The notes under the pieces: model-generated
The model's database searches: none
What the model was told of the DNA's origin: nothing
Seen by the model: only the letters and a program-made list of their open reading frames with translations
Assembly: GCA_002162685.1 (NCBI GenBank)
Contig: MAAQ01000022.1
Span: forward strand, 124,001 to 188,000
DNA from: Flavobacteriales bacterium 33_180_T64
GTDB lineage: Bacteria; Bacteroidota; Bacteroidia; Flavobacteriales; Flavobacteriaceae
Reading direction: 5' to 3'
DNA length: 64,000 bases
Program-made: the position numbers and the translations under genes
Part shown: one piece after another, positions 19,615-27,914 of the stretch
Layout: each line of letters opens with the position of its first letter
Position numbering within the stretch: the first letter of the stretch is position 1

Positions 19615-20838
19615 GTGTTAAGCAAAGAAGATTATAACCAACATCGCCTAATAATTGCTGGGCTTGCTCAGTGCGATGTTGGTCTAACAAATGTATTAAA
19701 TGCCATAATAGAATCGCTAAAGCATTCATGGGAAATTTTAGTTTTTGCACATGGTACTGAGTCTAATAATTACAAAAAAATTAAAGGTGTAAAAACAGAA
19801 TTATCATTCCTACAGGACTGGTCACAATCAACTCAAGTACATTTTGAAAAAATTATAAAAGATTATAAACCAGATGTCATTTTAATTATAGGCCATCCAT
19901 GGAAATCTCCTAAATTTACAGCTGTTGCTAGTAAATACCCAAATGCTAAATTGGTGGTTTACATGCCTATTGAAGGACGTCCTATTGGCAAACATATTGC
20001 GACTAGTTTAACTGGTGTAGATTTATGCATTACATATACGAAATTTGCTCAGAATGCATTAAAAAGTTTACTTAGTAAACCAGACACAAAACTAATTAGT
20101 ATAGGACACGGCCTTGACACTTATTACCAACCATTAACGTCTAATAAATTACCTGCAGAAACAAGCTTTCGTGAAGCTTTACGAAAGAGATTATTCCCAA
20201 ACCATCCTGAATATTGGAAGCGTCCAATGGTCTTAAATTCAAATCGTTTATACTATAGAAAAAGACTTGATTTAACCATTAAAGGATTTGCTTTAGCTGC
20301 AAAAAAAACAGATGCAAGCCTCTACCTAAATATTGCTGCGATAACTCAATATGAACACAACAAACTAGAAACACTTATAAAAAAACTAGGAATTGAAAGT
20401 CGTGTTATGTTAAACACTCTCAATACAACAAATAAGCCTATCCCTAAAGAACAATTACGACAACTCTACAACGCTTGTGATATAGGAATCACAACATCTA
20501 TGGGAGAAGGTTGGGGTCTTTGTGTTTTTGAACATGCTGCCACAGGCGCGATGCAAATAGTCCCAGACCATACTGCTTTTCGTGAAAATTGGCCTGATAA
20601 AACAGCTCTTAAATTTACAGCCAAGAAGCCTGTTTATGTCGCAGATGAAGCTGCCGAAATGTATGAAGGCTCAATAGAAGACATAAGTAATGTTATTATT
20701 AAAGCTATTAAAAACCAAGAGTATAGAACATTATATGGATACAATGGTTTTAAACATGCGCATAGCGAACAATTTAATTGGTTTAATATTGGAAAAACAT
20801 TTGATCAGGCATTAAAATCTATTTTGATCGCGATATAA
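19615..20838 (+). CDS. GT4-type glycosyltransferase
   Basis: About 407 residues, read from GTG 19615. An upstream in-frame ATG (19519) would overlap the previous gene by 89 nt and adds residues without GT-B character, so it is not preferred. The GT-B fold is shown by IAGLAQCDVGLTNVLNA near the start, the linker region RPMVLNSNRLYYRKRLDL, and the nucleotide-sugar motif near the C-terminus (GEGWGLCVFEHAATGAMQIV, equivalent to EGxGLxxxEAxAxGxP). It transfers a sugar from an activated donor; acceptor unknown. It is not in a polysaccharide cluster, and coupling to the helix-rich gene is unusual. Confidence 0.75.
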   Translation: MLSKEDYNQHRLIIAGLAQCDVGLTNVLNAIIESLKHSWEILVFAHGTESNNYKKIKGVKTELSFLQDWSQSTQVHFEKIIKDYKPDVILIIGHPWKSPKFTAVASKYPNAKLVVYMPIEGRPIGKHIATSLTGVDLCITYTKFAQNALKSLLSKPDTKLISIGHGLDTYYQPLTSNKLPAETSFREALRKRLFPNHPEYWKRPMVLNSNRLYYRKRLDLTIKGFALAAKKTDASLYLNIAAITQYEHNKLETLIKKLGIESRVMLNTLNTTNKPIPKEQLRQLYNACDIGITTSMGEGWGLCVFEHAATGAMQIVPDHTAFRENWPDKTALKFTAKKPVYVADEAAEMYEGSIEDISNVIIKAIKNQEYRTLYGYNGFKHAHSEQFNWFNIGKTFDQALKSILIAI

Positions 20839-20845
20839 CTAAAAC

Positions 20846-21850
20846 CTAAGAAAAAATTCGCACCAATAATTCTTTTAACAAATCCCCTTGAGGAACAGCA
20901 TTCGAATTCACACCTTTACCTCTTACATCAAATTCACGTAAGGTTCCTACAATCTGACTTACTTTTCGCATTGGAAAATTACGAGCAGCAGATACATATT
21001 CATTTACAAAATAAGGATTGATTTTTAATGCCGAAGCTACTTGTCTCGGGTTTTTATCATGCAAACCATGAAAATGTAATAACTGCGAAAAGAAATTAAA
21101 CAATAAAGATACCGTTACAACCATTGGATTATCCTTAGGGTTTTCAGCAAAATAATTAATAATCTTAAATGCTTTCACAGTATTACGCTCGCCTATAGCT
21201 TTACGCAATTCAAAATTATTATAATCCTTACTTATTCCTATATTCTCTTCAATTTGCGCTGCGGAAATTTGCGTTCCTTCAGGTAATACGATCTTTAATT
21301 TTTCAAGTTCATTATTGATTTTACTTAAATCGGTTCCTAAAAATTCAACAAGCATTTGAGCTGCCTTTGGGGAAATACTGTAGTTTTTTCCTGAAAGCAC
21401 GCGACGAATCCAATCTGAAACCTGATTTTCGTAAAGTTTCTTACTTTCAAAAACAACACCCGATTTTTTAATTGTTTTATATAAGGCCTTTCGCTTATCT
21501 ATTTTTTTATACTTATAGTTCATTACTAAAACCGTTGTAGGTTGAGGGTTTTCAGCATAACTAGCTAGTTTTTCAATAGTACGAGATAAATCTTGAGCTT
21601 CTTTCACAATAACCACTTGCCGTTCTGCCATCATTGGATATCGCTTAGCATTACTCACAATATCATCTACCGAAACATCACGACCATACAAAACCATTTG
21701 GTTAAATCCTTTTTCTTCTTCAGCAAGTATATTTTTTTCAATAAAATTTGAAATAGCATCAATATAATAGGGTTCTTCACCCATTAAAAAATAAATAGGC
21801 TTAATATGACCTTTCTTTATATCTGCAACTATTTGTTTTACGTCTTCCAA
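20846..21850 (-). CDS. holA: DNA polymerase III delta subunit
   Basis: 334 residues, the usual HolA length. The start is a TTG; the first residues (MEDVKQIVADIKKG) and the conserved IKPIYFLMGEEPYYIDAI fit the family start, and no in-frame ATG lies upstream. It contains the clamp-loader N-terminal fold, AERQVVIVKEAQ, and the three-domain organisation typical of delta. It loads the beta clamp together with gamma/tau and delta-prime. It is divergent from the 21955 gene and convergent with the GT4 gene. Confidence 0.92.
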   Translation of the reverse strand: MEDVKQIVADIKKGHIKPIYFLMGEEPYYIDAISNFIEKNILAEEEKGFNQMVLYGRDVSVDDIVSNAKRYPMMAERQVVIVKEAQDLSRTIEKLASYAENPQPTTVLVMNYKYKKIDKRKALYKTIKKSGVVFESKKLYENQVSDWIRRVLSGKNYSISPKAAQMLVEFLGTDLSKINNELEKLKIVLPEGTQISAAQIEENIGISKDYNNFELRKAIGERNTVKAFKIINYFAENPKDNPMVVTVSLLFNFFSQLLHFHGLHDKNPRQVASALKINPYFVNEYVSAARNFPMRKVSQIVGTLREFDVRGKGVNSNAVPQGDLLKELLVRIFS

Positions 21851-21901
21851 ACTATGAAAATTTCAAATTTTATTTTAAAACCCCAAAAAAACAGATGGTG
21901 T

Positions 21902-21932
21902 TTTGGATTTCAATTATAGTAGAGTAACTTTG
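21902..21932 (+). promoter_or_regulatory. Promoter (TTTG-N19-TAACTTTG)
   Basis: TTTG (21902-21905) and TAACTTTG (21925-21932) are 19 nt apart, an exact fit to the Flavobacterium promoter consensus. It drives the 21955 gene and probably the overlapping GT2 gene. Confidence 0.8.
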
Positions 21933-21954
21933 AGGAAAATCTCTATTCATCTTG

Positions 21955-22398
21955 ATGCAAGAACTTAATTTTCCGAAGTTTTCATTCCGTTTCAAAAGTA
22001 ACGAAAATAAAGTTTCTATTTTCGATGAGATTCGTAAAAAATTTATCGTTTTACAACCTGAAGAATGGGTACGTCAACACTGTGTTCAATATTTAATTCA
22101 ACAAAAAAACTATCCGAAATCATTAATCAATGTTGAGAAAGCATTAAAAATAAACGGCTTGACAAAGCGTTATGATATTGTTGTTTTCAATCCAGACGGA
22201 ACTATTCACCTCATTGTAGAATGTAAATCTCATAACATAAATATAGATCAAACTACATTTGATCAAATTGCACGTTACAATTTAGTATTAAACGCAAGCT
22301 ATTTAATGGTAACTAATGGAATTAATCATTATTATTGCGTGATGGATTTTGATAAAGAACGTTATCAATTCTTGAAAGATATTCCAAATTACAAATGA
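21955..22398 (+). CDS. HSDR_N-type PD-(D/E)XK nuclease-fold protein, orphan
   Basis: 147 residues from ATG 21955 (a TTG just upstream is less likely). The sequence RYDIVVFNPDGTIHLIVECK carries the PD-(D/E)XK signature (D, then E-x-K as ECK), as in the N-terminal domain of type I restriction R subunits (PF13588). It stands alone without helicase, HsdM or HsdS, next to holA, an arrangement I recall as common in flavobacteria. It may be a nuclease-like repair factor or non-enzymatic. It overlaps the GT2 gene by ATGA. Confidence 0.75.
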   Translation: MQELNFPKFSFRFKSNENKVSIFDEIRKKFIVLQPEEWVRQHCVQYLIQQKNYPKSLINVEKALKINGLTKRYDIVVFNPDGTIHLIVECKSHNINIDQTTFDQIARYNLVLNASYLMVTNGINHYYCVMDFDKERYQFLKDIPNYK

Positions 22399-23375
22399 AA
22401 ATAGCTGTTGTTATATTAAACTGGAATGGACAACAATTGCTTGAGCAGTTTTTGCCTTCGGTACTTCAATACTCTGAAGGTGCAGACATCTATGTCGCAG
22501 ATAACGCATCTACTGATACGTCTATAGATTTTTTAAAACGGAAATTCCCTCAAGTTAAAATCATTCAAAATGAAGACAATGGCGGCTATGCTAAAGGATA
22601 TAATGATGCTTTAAAAACAATAAAAGCGGATGTGTTTTGCCTACTTAATAGTGATGTAAAAGTGACTCCTAACTGGCTCTCTCCTATTATTTCAGAATTT
22701 GAATCTCATTCTACTACCGCTATTATTCAACCAAAAATTTTGGATTACAAAAACAAAACGCATTTTGAATATGCTGGTGCTGCTGGTGGATTTATAGACA
22801 AATATGGCTATCCCTATTGTAGGGGTCGCATATTTGATACCTTAGAAAAAGATACTGGTCAGTATAACGATACCGCTTCTATTTTTTGGGCTTCAGGAGC
22901 TTGCTTGTTTATTAGACAATCAACGTTTGAATCTCTAAATGGTTTTGACGAATCGTATTTTGCGCATTATGAAGAAATCGATTTGTGTTGGAGAGCATTT
23001 AACGCAGGCTACTATACTAAATATATTGGTGCTTCTACAGTTTACCATGTTGGAGGCGCTACACTTAATGCGATTCATCCTAAAAAAACTTATTTAAACT
23101 TCAGAAATAGCTTATTCACTATAACCAAAAATGCTCATGGTTTTCTCTTCGGAATCCTTTTTACAAGATTAGTATTAGATGGCATAGCAGGTATAAAATT
23201 TCTGTTTAACTTAAAGTTTACTCATACTATAGCTATCATAAAAGCACATTTCAGTTTTTATGCACATCTGTCAAAGCTTTTAAAAAAACGCAAGCAACTT
23301 CCAAAGAAAAAAAACTATTATGGGACCACTTCTATTGTATGGTCTTACTTTATAAAAAAAAGACGCCAGTACTAA
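22395..23375 (+). CDS. GT2-family glycosyltransferase
   Basis: 326 residues. The GT-A fold is seen in VVILNWNGQQLLEQFLPSV, YVADNASTDTSIDFL and FCLLNSDVKV (the DxD-like motif is NSD/DV), then SGACLFIRQS, GFDESYFAHYEEIDLCWRA (ED motif). A hydrophobic segment and basic tail near the C-terminus suggest membrane association. It probably adds a rhamnose-like or other sugar to a surface glycan. ATGA overlap with the HSDR_N gene. Confidence 0.85.
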   Translation: MKIAVVILNWNGQQLLEQFLPSVLQYSEGADIYVADNASTDTSIDFLKRKFPQVKIIQNEDNGGYAKGYNDALKTIKADVFCLLNSDVKVTPNWLSPIISEFESHSTTAIIQPKILDYKNKTHFEYAGAAGGFIDKYGYPYCRGRIFDTLEKDTGQYNDTASIFWASGACLFIRQSTFESLNGFDESYFAHYEEIDLCWRAFNAGYYTKYIGASTVYHVGGATLNAIHPKKTYLNFRNSLFTITKNAHGFLFGILFTRLVLDGIAGIKFLFNLKFTHTIAIIKAHFSFYAHLSKLLKKRKQLPKKKNYYGTTSIVWSYFIKKRRQY

Positions 23376-23433
23376 TTGTTTATAAAAGTGTTAAAAATTT
23401 AGTTAAAGACTATCATAAGAATTTTCTTTTATA

Positions 23434-23441
23434 TAATTTTG
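23434..23441 (+). promoter_or_regulatory. -7 element (TAATTTTG) for the OmpA-family gene
   Basis: TAATTTTG matches TAnnTTTG and ends 35 nt before the ATG. A clear -33 box is not seen. Confidence 0.5.
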
Positions 23442-23476
23442 GTATGTTGAATAATAACTAATTATTAAACTTTATT

Positions 23477-24331
23477 ATGAAAAAATTAATGCTATTAAGT
23501 GTTGTTGGGATGTTCATTTTAACGTCATGTGTGTCTAAGAAAGATTTTATGGCACTAGAAGAAAAACATAAAAACACTCAAGACTTATTAAATACTGCGA
23601 CCGTAAAACTAAACAGTTGTATCTCAGATAAAGCTGCAGCAGTGGCACGTCTTGATGCGATGAAAGACCAACTTGCTGATTTACGTAAATCTAATCAAGA
23701 TTTAATTGACACCAAAGGAAATTTAACAACGTTAACTCAAAAAGGCGCCGAAAATCTTGAAAAGTCATTAGAAAGTTTAAAAGAGAAAGATTTAAAAATT
23801 TCACGCTTACAAGATGCCTTAACCAAAAAGGATAGTGTAACATTAGCAATAGTTACAAGCTTAAAGAAAGCTGTTGGAATTAATGACCCAGACATTGAAG
23901 TCAATGTAGAAAAAGGTGTTGTTTTTATTTCAATAGCAGACAAATTATTATTTAAAAGCGGAAGTTATAATGTAACCAGCAAAGCAAAAAATGTATTAGC
24001 TAAAGTTGCTAAAGTAATTCAAAGCAAACCAGACTTTGAAGCTATGATTGAAGGCCATACAGACAATCGCTCATACAGTAAAGGTGTTCTTGTAGACAAC
24101 TGGGACTTAAGTGTAAAACGTTCAACATCTATTATTCGAGTATTACAAGAATTAGGAGTTAACCCTAGTCAGTTAATTGCAGCTGGGCGTAGTAGCTATG
24201 TCCCTTTAGAAGACAATGAAACTGCAGAGAACAGATCAAAAAACAGACGTACTCGTGTTGTAGTATTACCTAAAATTGATCAATTCTATGAAATGATTGA
24301 ACAGGAAATGAAAAACTTATCTAAAGAATAA
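23477..24331 (+). CDS. OmpA-family outer-membrane lipoprotein
   Basis: 284 residues. A lipobox (LTSC, about residues 14-17 of the signal) is followed by V-S-K. A coiled coil (~30-115) leads to an OmpA/MotB peptidoglycan-binding domain with FKSGSYNVTSKAKNVLAKVA, IEGHTDNRSY, LSVKRSTSIIRVL and the terminal NRSKNRRTRVVVLP. It is expected to link the outer membrane to peptidoglycan. It has its own promoter and a terminator at 24354. Confidence 0.92.
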   Translation: MKKLMLLSVVGMFILTSCVSKKDFMALEEKHKNTQDLLNTATVKLNSCISDKAAAVARLDAMKDQLADLRKSNQDLIDTKGNLTTLTQKGAENLEKSLESLKEKDLKISRLQDALTKKDSVTLAIVTSLKKAVGINDPDIEVNVEKGVVFISIADKLLFKSGSYNVTSKAKNVLAKVAKVIQSKPDFEAMIEGHTDNRSYSKGVLVDNWDLSVKRSTSIIRVLQELGVNPSQLIAAGRSSYVPLEDNETAENRSKNRRTRVVVLPKIDQFYEMIEQEMKNLSKE

Positions 24332-24353
24332 TTTACAGAATATAATAAAATGA

Positions 24354-24386
24354 AAAGCGCAATCGAAAGGTTGGGCTTTTTTGTTT
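24354..24386 (+). terminator. Terminator after the OmpA-family gene
   Basis: The arms AAAGCGCAA (24354-24362) and TTGGGCTTT (24371-24379) pair with one mismatch and are followed by a T run. It sits between two convergent genes. Confidence 0.7.
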
Positions 24387-24406
24387 TTAATATTTAGTAA
24401 AAGCGT

Positions 24407-25027
24407 TTAAAATATTTCTAAATCGCCTTTTCCTTCTCTTATAATTTCGGGTTCATCTTGAGACAAATCAATAATTGTAGACGCCTCATTATCACCATAA
24501 CCACCATCAATAACTAAATCTACTAGATTATCCCATTTTTCAAGAATAAGTTCAGGATCGGTTGTATACTCGACAACAGAATCTTCGTCATGTATAGATG
24601 TAGATACTATAGGATTTCCTAATTGCCTAACAATTTCTAAAGCGATATTATTATCTGGCACACGTATCCCTACTGTTTTTTTCTTTTTAAATGGGTGTGG
24701 TAAATTTTTAGAGCCTGGAAGAATAAATGTATAAGGCCCAGGAAGTGCTCGCTTTAATATTTTAAATGTAGTCGTATCAATTTGTTTTACATAGTCACTA
24801 AGATTACTTAAATCTTCACAAATAAATGAAAAATTAGACTTTTCAAGCTTTACACCTTTTATTCTTGCTATTTTCTCTAATGCCTTTATATTAGTAATAT
24901 CACAGCCTAAACCATAAACCGTATCAGTTGGGTATATAATTAACCCGCCACGTTTAAGCACATCTATAGCCTTCTTAATTTCTCTAGGGTTTGGATTGTC
25001 TTCATAAATTCTTACTAACTCTGCCAT
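24407..25027 (-). CDS. YciO/Sua5/YrdC-family protein
   Basis: 206 residues of the YrdC fold: GGLIIYPTDTVYGLGCD at the start, then ARIKGV, LPGPYTFIL and GIRVPD. In TsaC the nucleotide-binding SxN motif reads STSAN; here it is STSIHDED, so the asparagine is missing. That favours the YciO branch rather than true threonylcarbamoyl-AMP synthase, although RNA or nucleotide binding is likely kept. It is convergent with the OmpA-family gene and divergent from the esterase gene. Confidence 0.82.
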   Translation of the reverse strand: MAELVRIYEDNPNPREIKKAIDVLKRGGLIIYPTDTVYGLGCDITNIKALEKIARIKGVKLEKSNFSFICEDLSNLSDYVKQIDTTTFKILKRALPGPYTFILPGSKNLPHPFKKKKTVGIRVPDNNIALEIVRQLGNPIVSTSIHDEDSVVEYTTDPELILEKWDNLVDLVIDGGYGDNEASTIIDLSQDEPEIIREGKGDLEIF

Positions 25028-25074
25028 AATATGTATCTTACAATTACGTTTACAAAGTAATTAAATATTTCATT

Positions 25075-25941
25075 ATGAAGACTATTAAATACATTTTACT
25101 ACTTCTTTTCATATCTATCGGAATAGTTTCTTGCTCTGAGGATAATTTTAATGCTAATGATCCAATAGATGAAACACCTTTAGAGTTTCGTCAAGAATTA
25201 AATGTATCCTACGGAAATGATAGTCATCAAGTTTTTGATATTTATTTACCAGCCAATAGAACCCTAGCGACCAAAGTTATGATTTTAGTTCATGGTGGAG
25301 GATGGACTTCTGGCGATAAAGAAGATATGGCTCTTTTAAAAGATTTAATACGGCAAGATTTACCCAATATAGCAATCGTAAATATTAATTACCGATTAGC
25401 AAATGAAAACAATCCGCCATATCCAATGCAAATAAATGATATTACCAGCATTGTAAATATGCTTAAAATAAATCAGAATGATTATATCATATCCAACGAT
25501 ATTGGCTTTTTGGGCACTAGTGCTGGAGCCCATTTATCCATGTTATGGAGTTATGCTTTTGATGATAATAGCGATGTGAAAATGATTGCTAGTATTGTTG
25601 GTCCAACCAATTTTACAGATTCTGCGTATTTAGAAAATGAAAACCCTGTTTTACAGGAAGTTATTGACACCTTTGGAATTGACACATCAATAACCTTTCT
25701 TGAAGAGATAAGTCCGTATCACCAAGCAACAGCAACTTCGGCTCCAACCATTTTATTCTATGGAGGTCAAGACCCACTAATACCTATAAGTCAAGGTGTT
25801 GACATGGAATCTAAATTATCAAGTCTAGGTGTAACACATCAATTTACACTCTATCCAAATGCAGGTCATGGTTGGGTTGGTGTAGAGTTATTAGATACTT
25901 GGACAAAACTTAAAGCTTTCACAGAAACACATTTAGAATAA
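25075..25941 (+). CDS. Alpha/beta-hydrolase lipoprotein (esterase/lipase-like)
   Basis: 288 residues. The signal peptide has lipobox IVSC followed by SED. The oxyanion motif HGGGW lies near residue 72, the nucleophile elbow GTSAGAH near 146, the acid in GGQDPLIP near 232 and the histidine in AGHGW near 263. This is the BD-FAE/esterase type that deacylates small esters or carbohydrate acetates. It is likely at the cell surface or periplasmic face. It is followed by two exported-protein genes. Confidence 0.85.
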   Translation: MKTIKYILLLLFISIGIVSCSEDNFNANDPIDETPLEFRQELNVSYGNDSHQVFDIYLPANRTLATKVMILVHGGGWTSGDKEDMALLKDLIRQDLPNIAIVNINYRLANENNPPYPMQINDITSIVNMLKINQNDYIISNDIGFLGTSAGAHLSMLWSYAFDDNSDVKMIASIVGPTNFTDSAYLENENPVLQEVIDTFGIDTSITFLEEISPYHQATATSAPTILFYGGQDPLIPISQGVDMESKLSSLGVTHQFTLYPNAGHGWVGVELLDTWTKLKAFTETHLE

Positions 25942-25979
25942 TAGTGTAACTTTTTAGCATATTTAGAGTCTATTATAAT

Positions 25980-26939
25980 ATGCGAAATTACTTTTTTATT
26001 ATAGTAGCATTTATATTATCCTTGCAAATATTTGCTAAGGAAAAATTAAATGTGATTTCGTTTCCTAAAGCTGAAATTTTAAGTGAGTATACAACTAGAA
26101 TACCCTTTAAACTTATAGATAACCTTATTGTTATTGAAGCCGAACTTTTAAACCAGAAAGGAAATTTTATAATTGATACAGGTTCTGAAACGTTAATTCT
26201 CAATAGAACACATTTCAAAACAAGAATACCACTTTACAATAATTCAAAGAAAACATCTGGTGTAATTAATAGTATTGATAATCCTTTAGAAAAACGTCTA
26301 AGGGAATTTATTATAAACGATTTAATTTTAGAAAACAAAACCTCTGATGTCATCGATTTATCACATATTGAAGCTAGTAAAAAAATTCATTTATTAGGAA
26401 TTATAGGTTATAATATTCTTAAGGATTATGAGGTTTTTATTGATATGTACTTAAATCAAATCACCTTATCTCGTATAAATTCTGAAGGCAACAAACTAGA
26501 TCCAAGACAGTATTTAGAAAAAATCATAGATACAGTCGATTTTAAACTTAAGAAACATACTATTGTACTAGAAACTTACGTAAATAATCATAAATTAAAA
26601 TTTGGCTTAGACACTGCAGCAGAATATAACCAACTCAACAAAAGAACTAGTAAAAAAATTCTTAAATACTTTTATCCATCAAACCGATTGATGTTAGTTG
26701 GTGCAAGTGGAAACAAAATTGAAGTTTTGGCAGGAAAATTGTATCGTGTTAGATTAACCGAAAAAATTTATTTCGCGCCTATGGAAACCATGCTTACAAA
26801 TCTCAATCAGATGAATGAAGCCTTTGGAACATCATTAGATGGTATTTTAGGTTACGAATTTTTTAGGCAACAACGTACTATCATTAATTATAAAAAAGAA
26901 AAGCTTTACTTTGTAGAGTATCCTCTAAACAAACAGTGA
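25980..26939 (+). CDS. Exported retropepsin-like aspartic protease
   Basis: 319 residues with a signal peptide (ending IFAK). Two catalytic-like motifs occur: DTGSE near residue 65 and DTAAE near 210, each in a hydrophobic-D-T-G/A pattern, so both halves of a pepsin-like site may be in one chain. FLG-type strand LLGIIGYNIL and GILGYEFF follow each half, as in the retropepsin/PF13650 family. The gene overlaps the next by GTGA, so the product is probably coupled to the glycogen-binding-like protein. Substrate unknown. Confidence 0.8.
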   Translation: MRNYFFIIVAFILSLQIFAKEKLNVISFPKAEILSEYTTRIPFKLIDNLIVIEAELLNQKGNFIIDTGSETLILNRTHFKTRIPLYNNSKKTSGVINSIDNPLEKRLREFIINDLILENKTSDVIDLSHIEASKKIHLLGIIGYNILKDYEVFIDMYLNQITLSRINSEGNKLDPRQYLEKIIDTVDFKLKKHTIVLETYVNNHKLKFGLDTAAEYNQLNKRTSKKILKYFYPSNRLMLVGASGNKIEVLAGKLYRVRLTEKIYFAPMETMLTNLNQMNEAFGTSLDGILGYEFFRQQRTIINYKKEKLYFVEYPLNKQ

Positions 26940-27907
26940 AACCTATAATTAAACATATTGCAACCTTCATGTTCGCATTAGCGACATGGATTACTTTTGC
27001 TCAAAATGGAGACAAAGGCTATCGCTTTGAAGGTAATGATGTTGTCTTTACGTTTAATAAACATGATTACAAAAAATTCACAAATGATGATTCTTCAATA
27101 AAAATCAAATTTGAAGACTTAACTATAGATAATGTTGTTGTTGCTGGCGAATTTAACAATTGGTCTAAGTATGATTGGACCATGAAAAAAATCAACGATT
27201 TTACATATGAACTAAGAAAACACATCAACGACTTTAAAGATGAATTTTCTTGGGAATTTAAATTTATAATCAATAATCAATATTGGGCAGAACCTTCAGT
27301 ATATGATCCTAATATTAGATTAGCAATGAAAAAAGGTTCACATCTCAGTGTATATAACTTAAGAATGAATACTAGTGCCGCTTTTCCTGATAAAAAAGGT
27401 AATGTACGTTTTAGGCTTAGAGGTTACGAAGATGCAAAAAAAATAATCGTAAGTGGATCGTTTAATAGATGGAACACACATGATTTTGAAATGTATAAGA
27501 TTAAAAATGGCTGGGAGCTAAAACTAAACATCAAACCAGGTGAATACGAATATCGCTTTATTATAGATGGATACTGGATAGAAGACCCTTCTAATCCCTC
27601 AAAAGTTCTTAATGAATTTGGAGAGTTTAATTCTCATATAAATGTAGGTAAGTATGTTACTTTTTTACTTAAAAATTACAATAATGCTAACCGTGTTATT
27701 CTAACAGGTTCTTTTAACGATTGGAATGAAGACGACATAAAAATGGAGAAAAACGAAAATGGTTATTGGAGTTATCGTATGCCATTACCTGCAGGGAAAC
27801 ATTATTACAAATTTATCATTGACGGACAATGGATATTAGACCCTGATAATCCTGTAAAAGAATATGATAGCAAAGGACATATAAACTCTGTATTTATGGT
27901 CAAATAA
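26936..27907 (+). CDS. Exported protein with three AMPK/CBM48-like glycan-binding modules
   Basis: 323 residues, GTG start inside the preceding stop (GTGA). Signal peptide ends at ITFAQ. Three tandem E-set repeats each show V/I-x-G-E/S-F-N-x-W (GEFNNW, GSFNRW, GSFNDW), then YxxKFIIDGQW-like strands and DP-N-P/D. This is the pattern of the glycogen-binding domain of AMPK beta/CBM48. No catalytic domain is attached. It probably binds an alpha-glucan or a protein partner in the periplasm. Coupling to an aspartic protease gene is unusual. Confidence 0.82.
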   Translation: MKPIIKHIATFMFALATWITFAQNGDKGYRFEGNDVVFTFNKHDYKKFTNDDSSIKIKFEDLTIDNVVVAGEFNNWSKYDWTMKKINDFTYELRKHINDFKDEFSWEFKFIINNQYWAEPSVYDPNIRLAMKKGSHLSVYNLRMNTSAAFPDKKGNVRFRLRGYEDAKKIIVSGSFNRWNTHDFEMYKIKNGWELKLNIKPGEYEYRFIIDGYWIEDPSNPSKVLNEFGEFNSHINVGKYVTFLLKNYNNANRVILTGSFNDWNEDDIKMEKNENGYWSYRMPLPAGKHYYKFIIDGQWILDPDNPVKEYDSKGHINSVFMVK

Positions 27908-27914
27908 TCACAAA

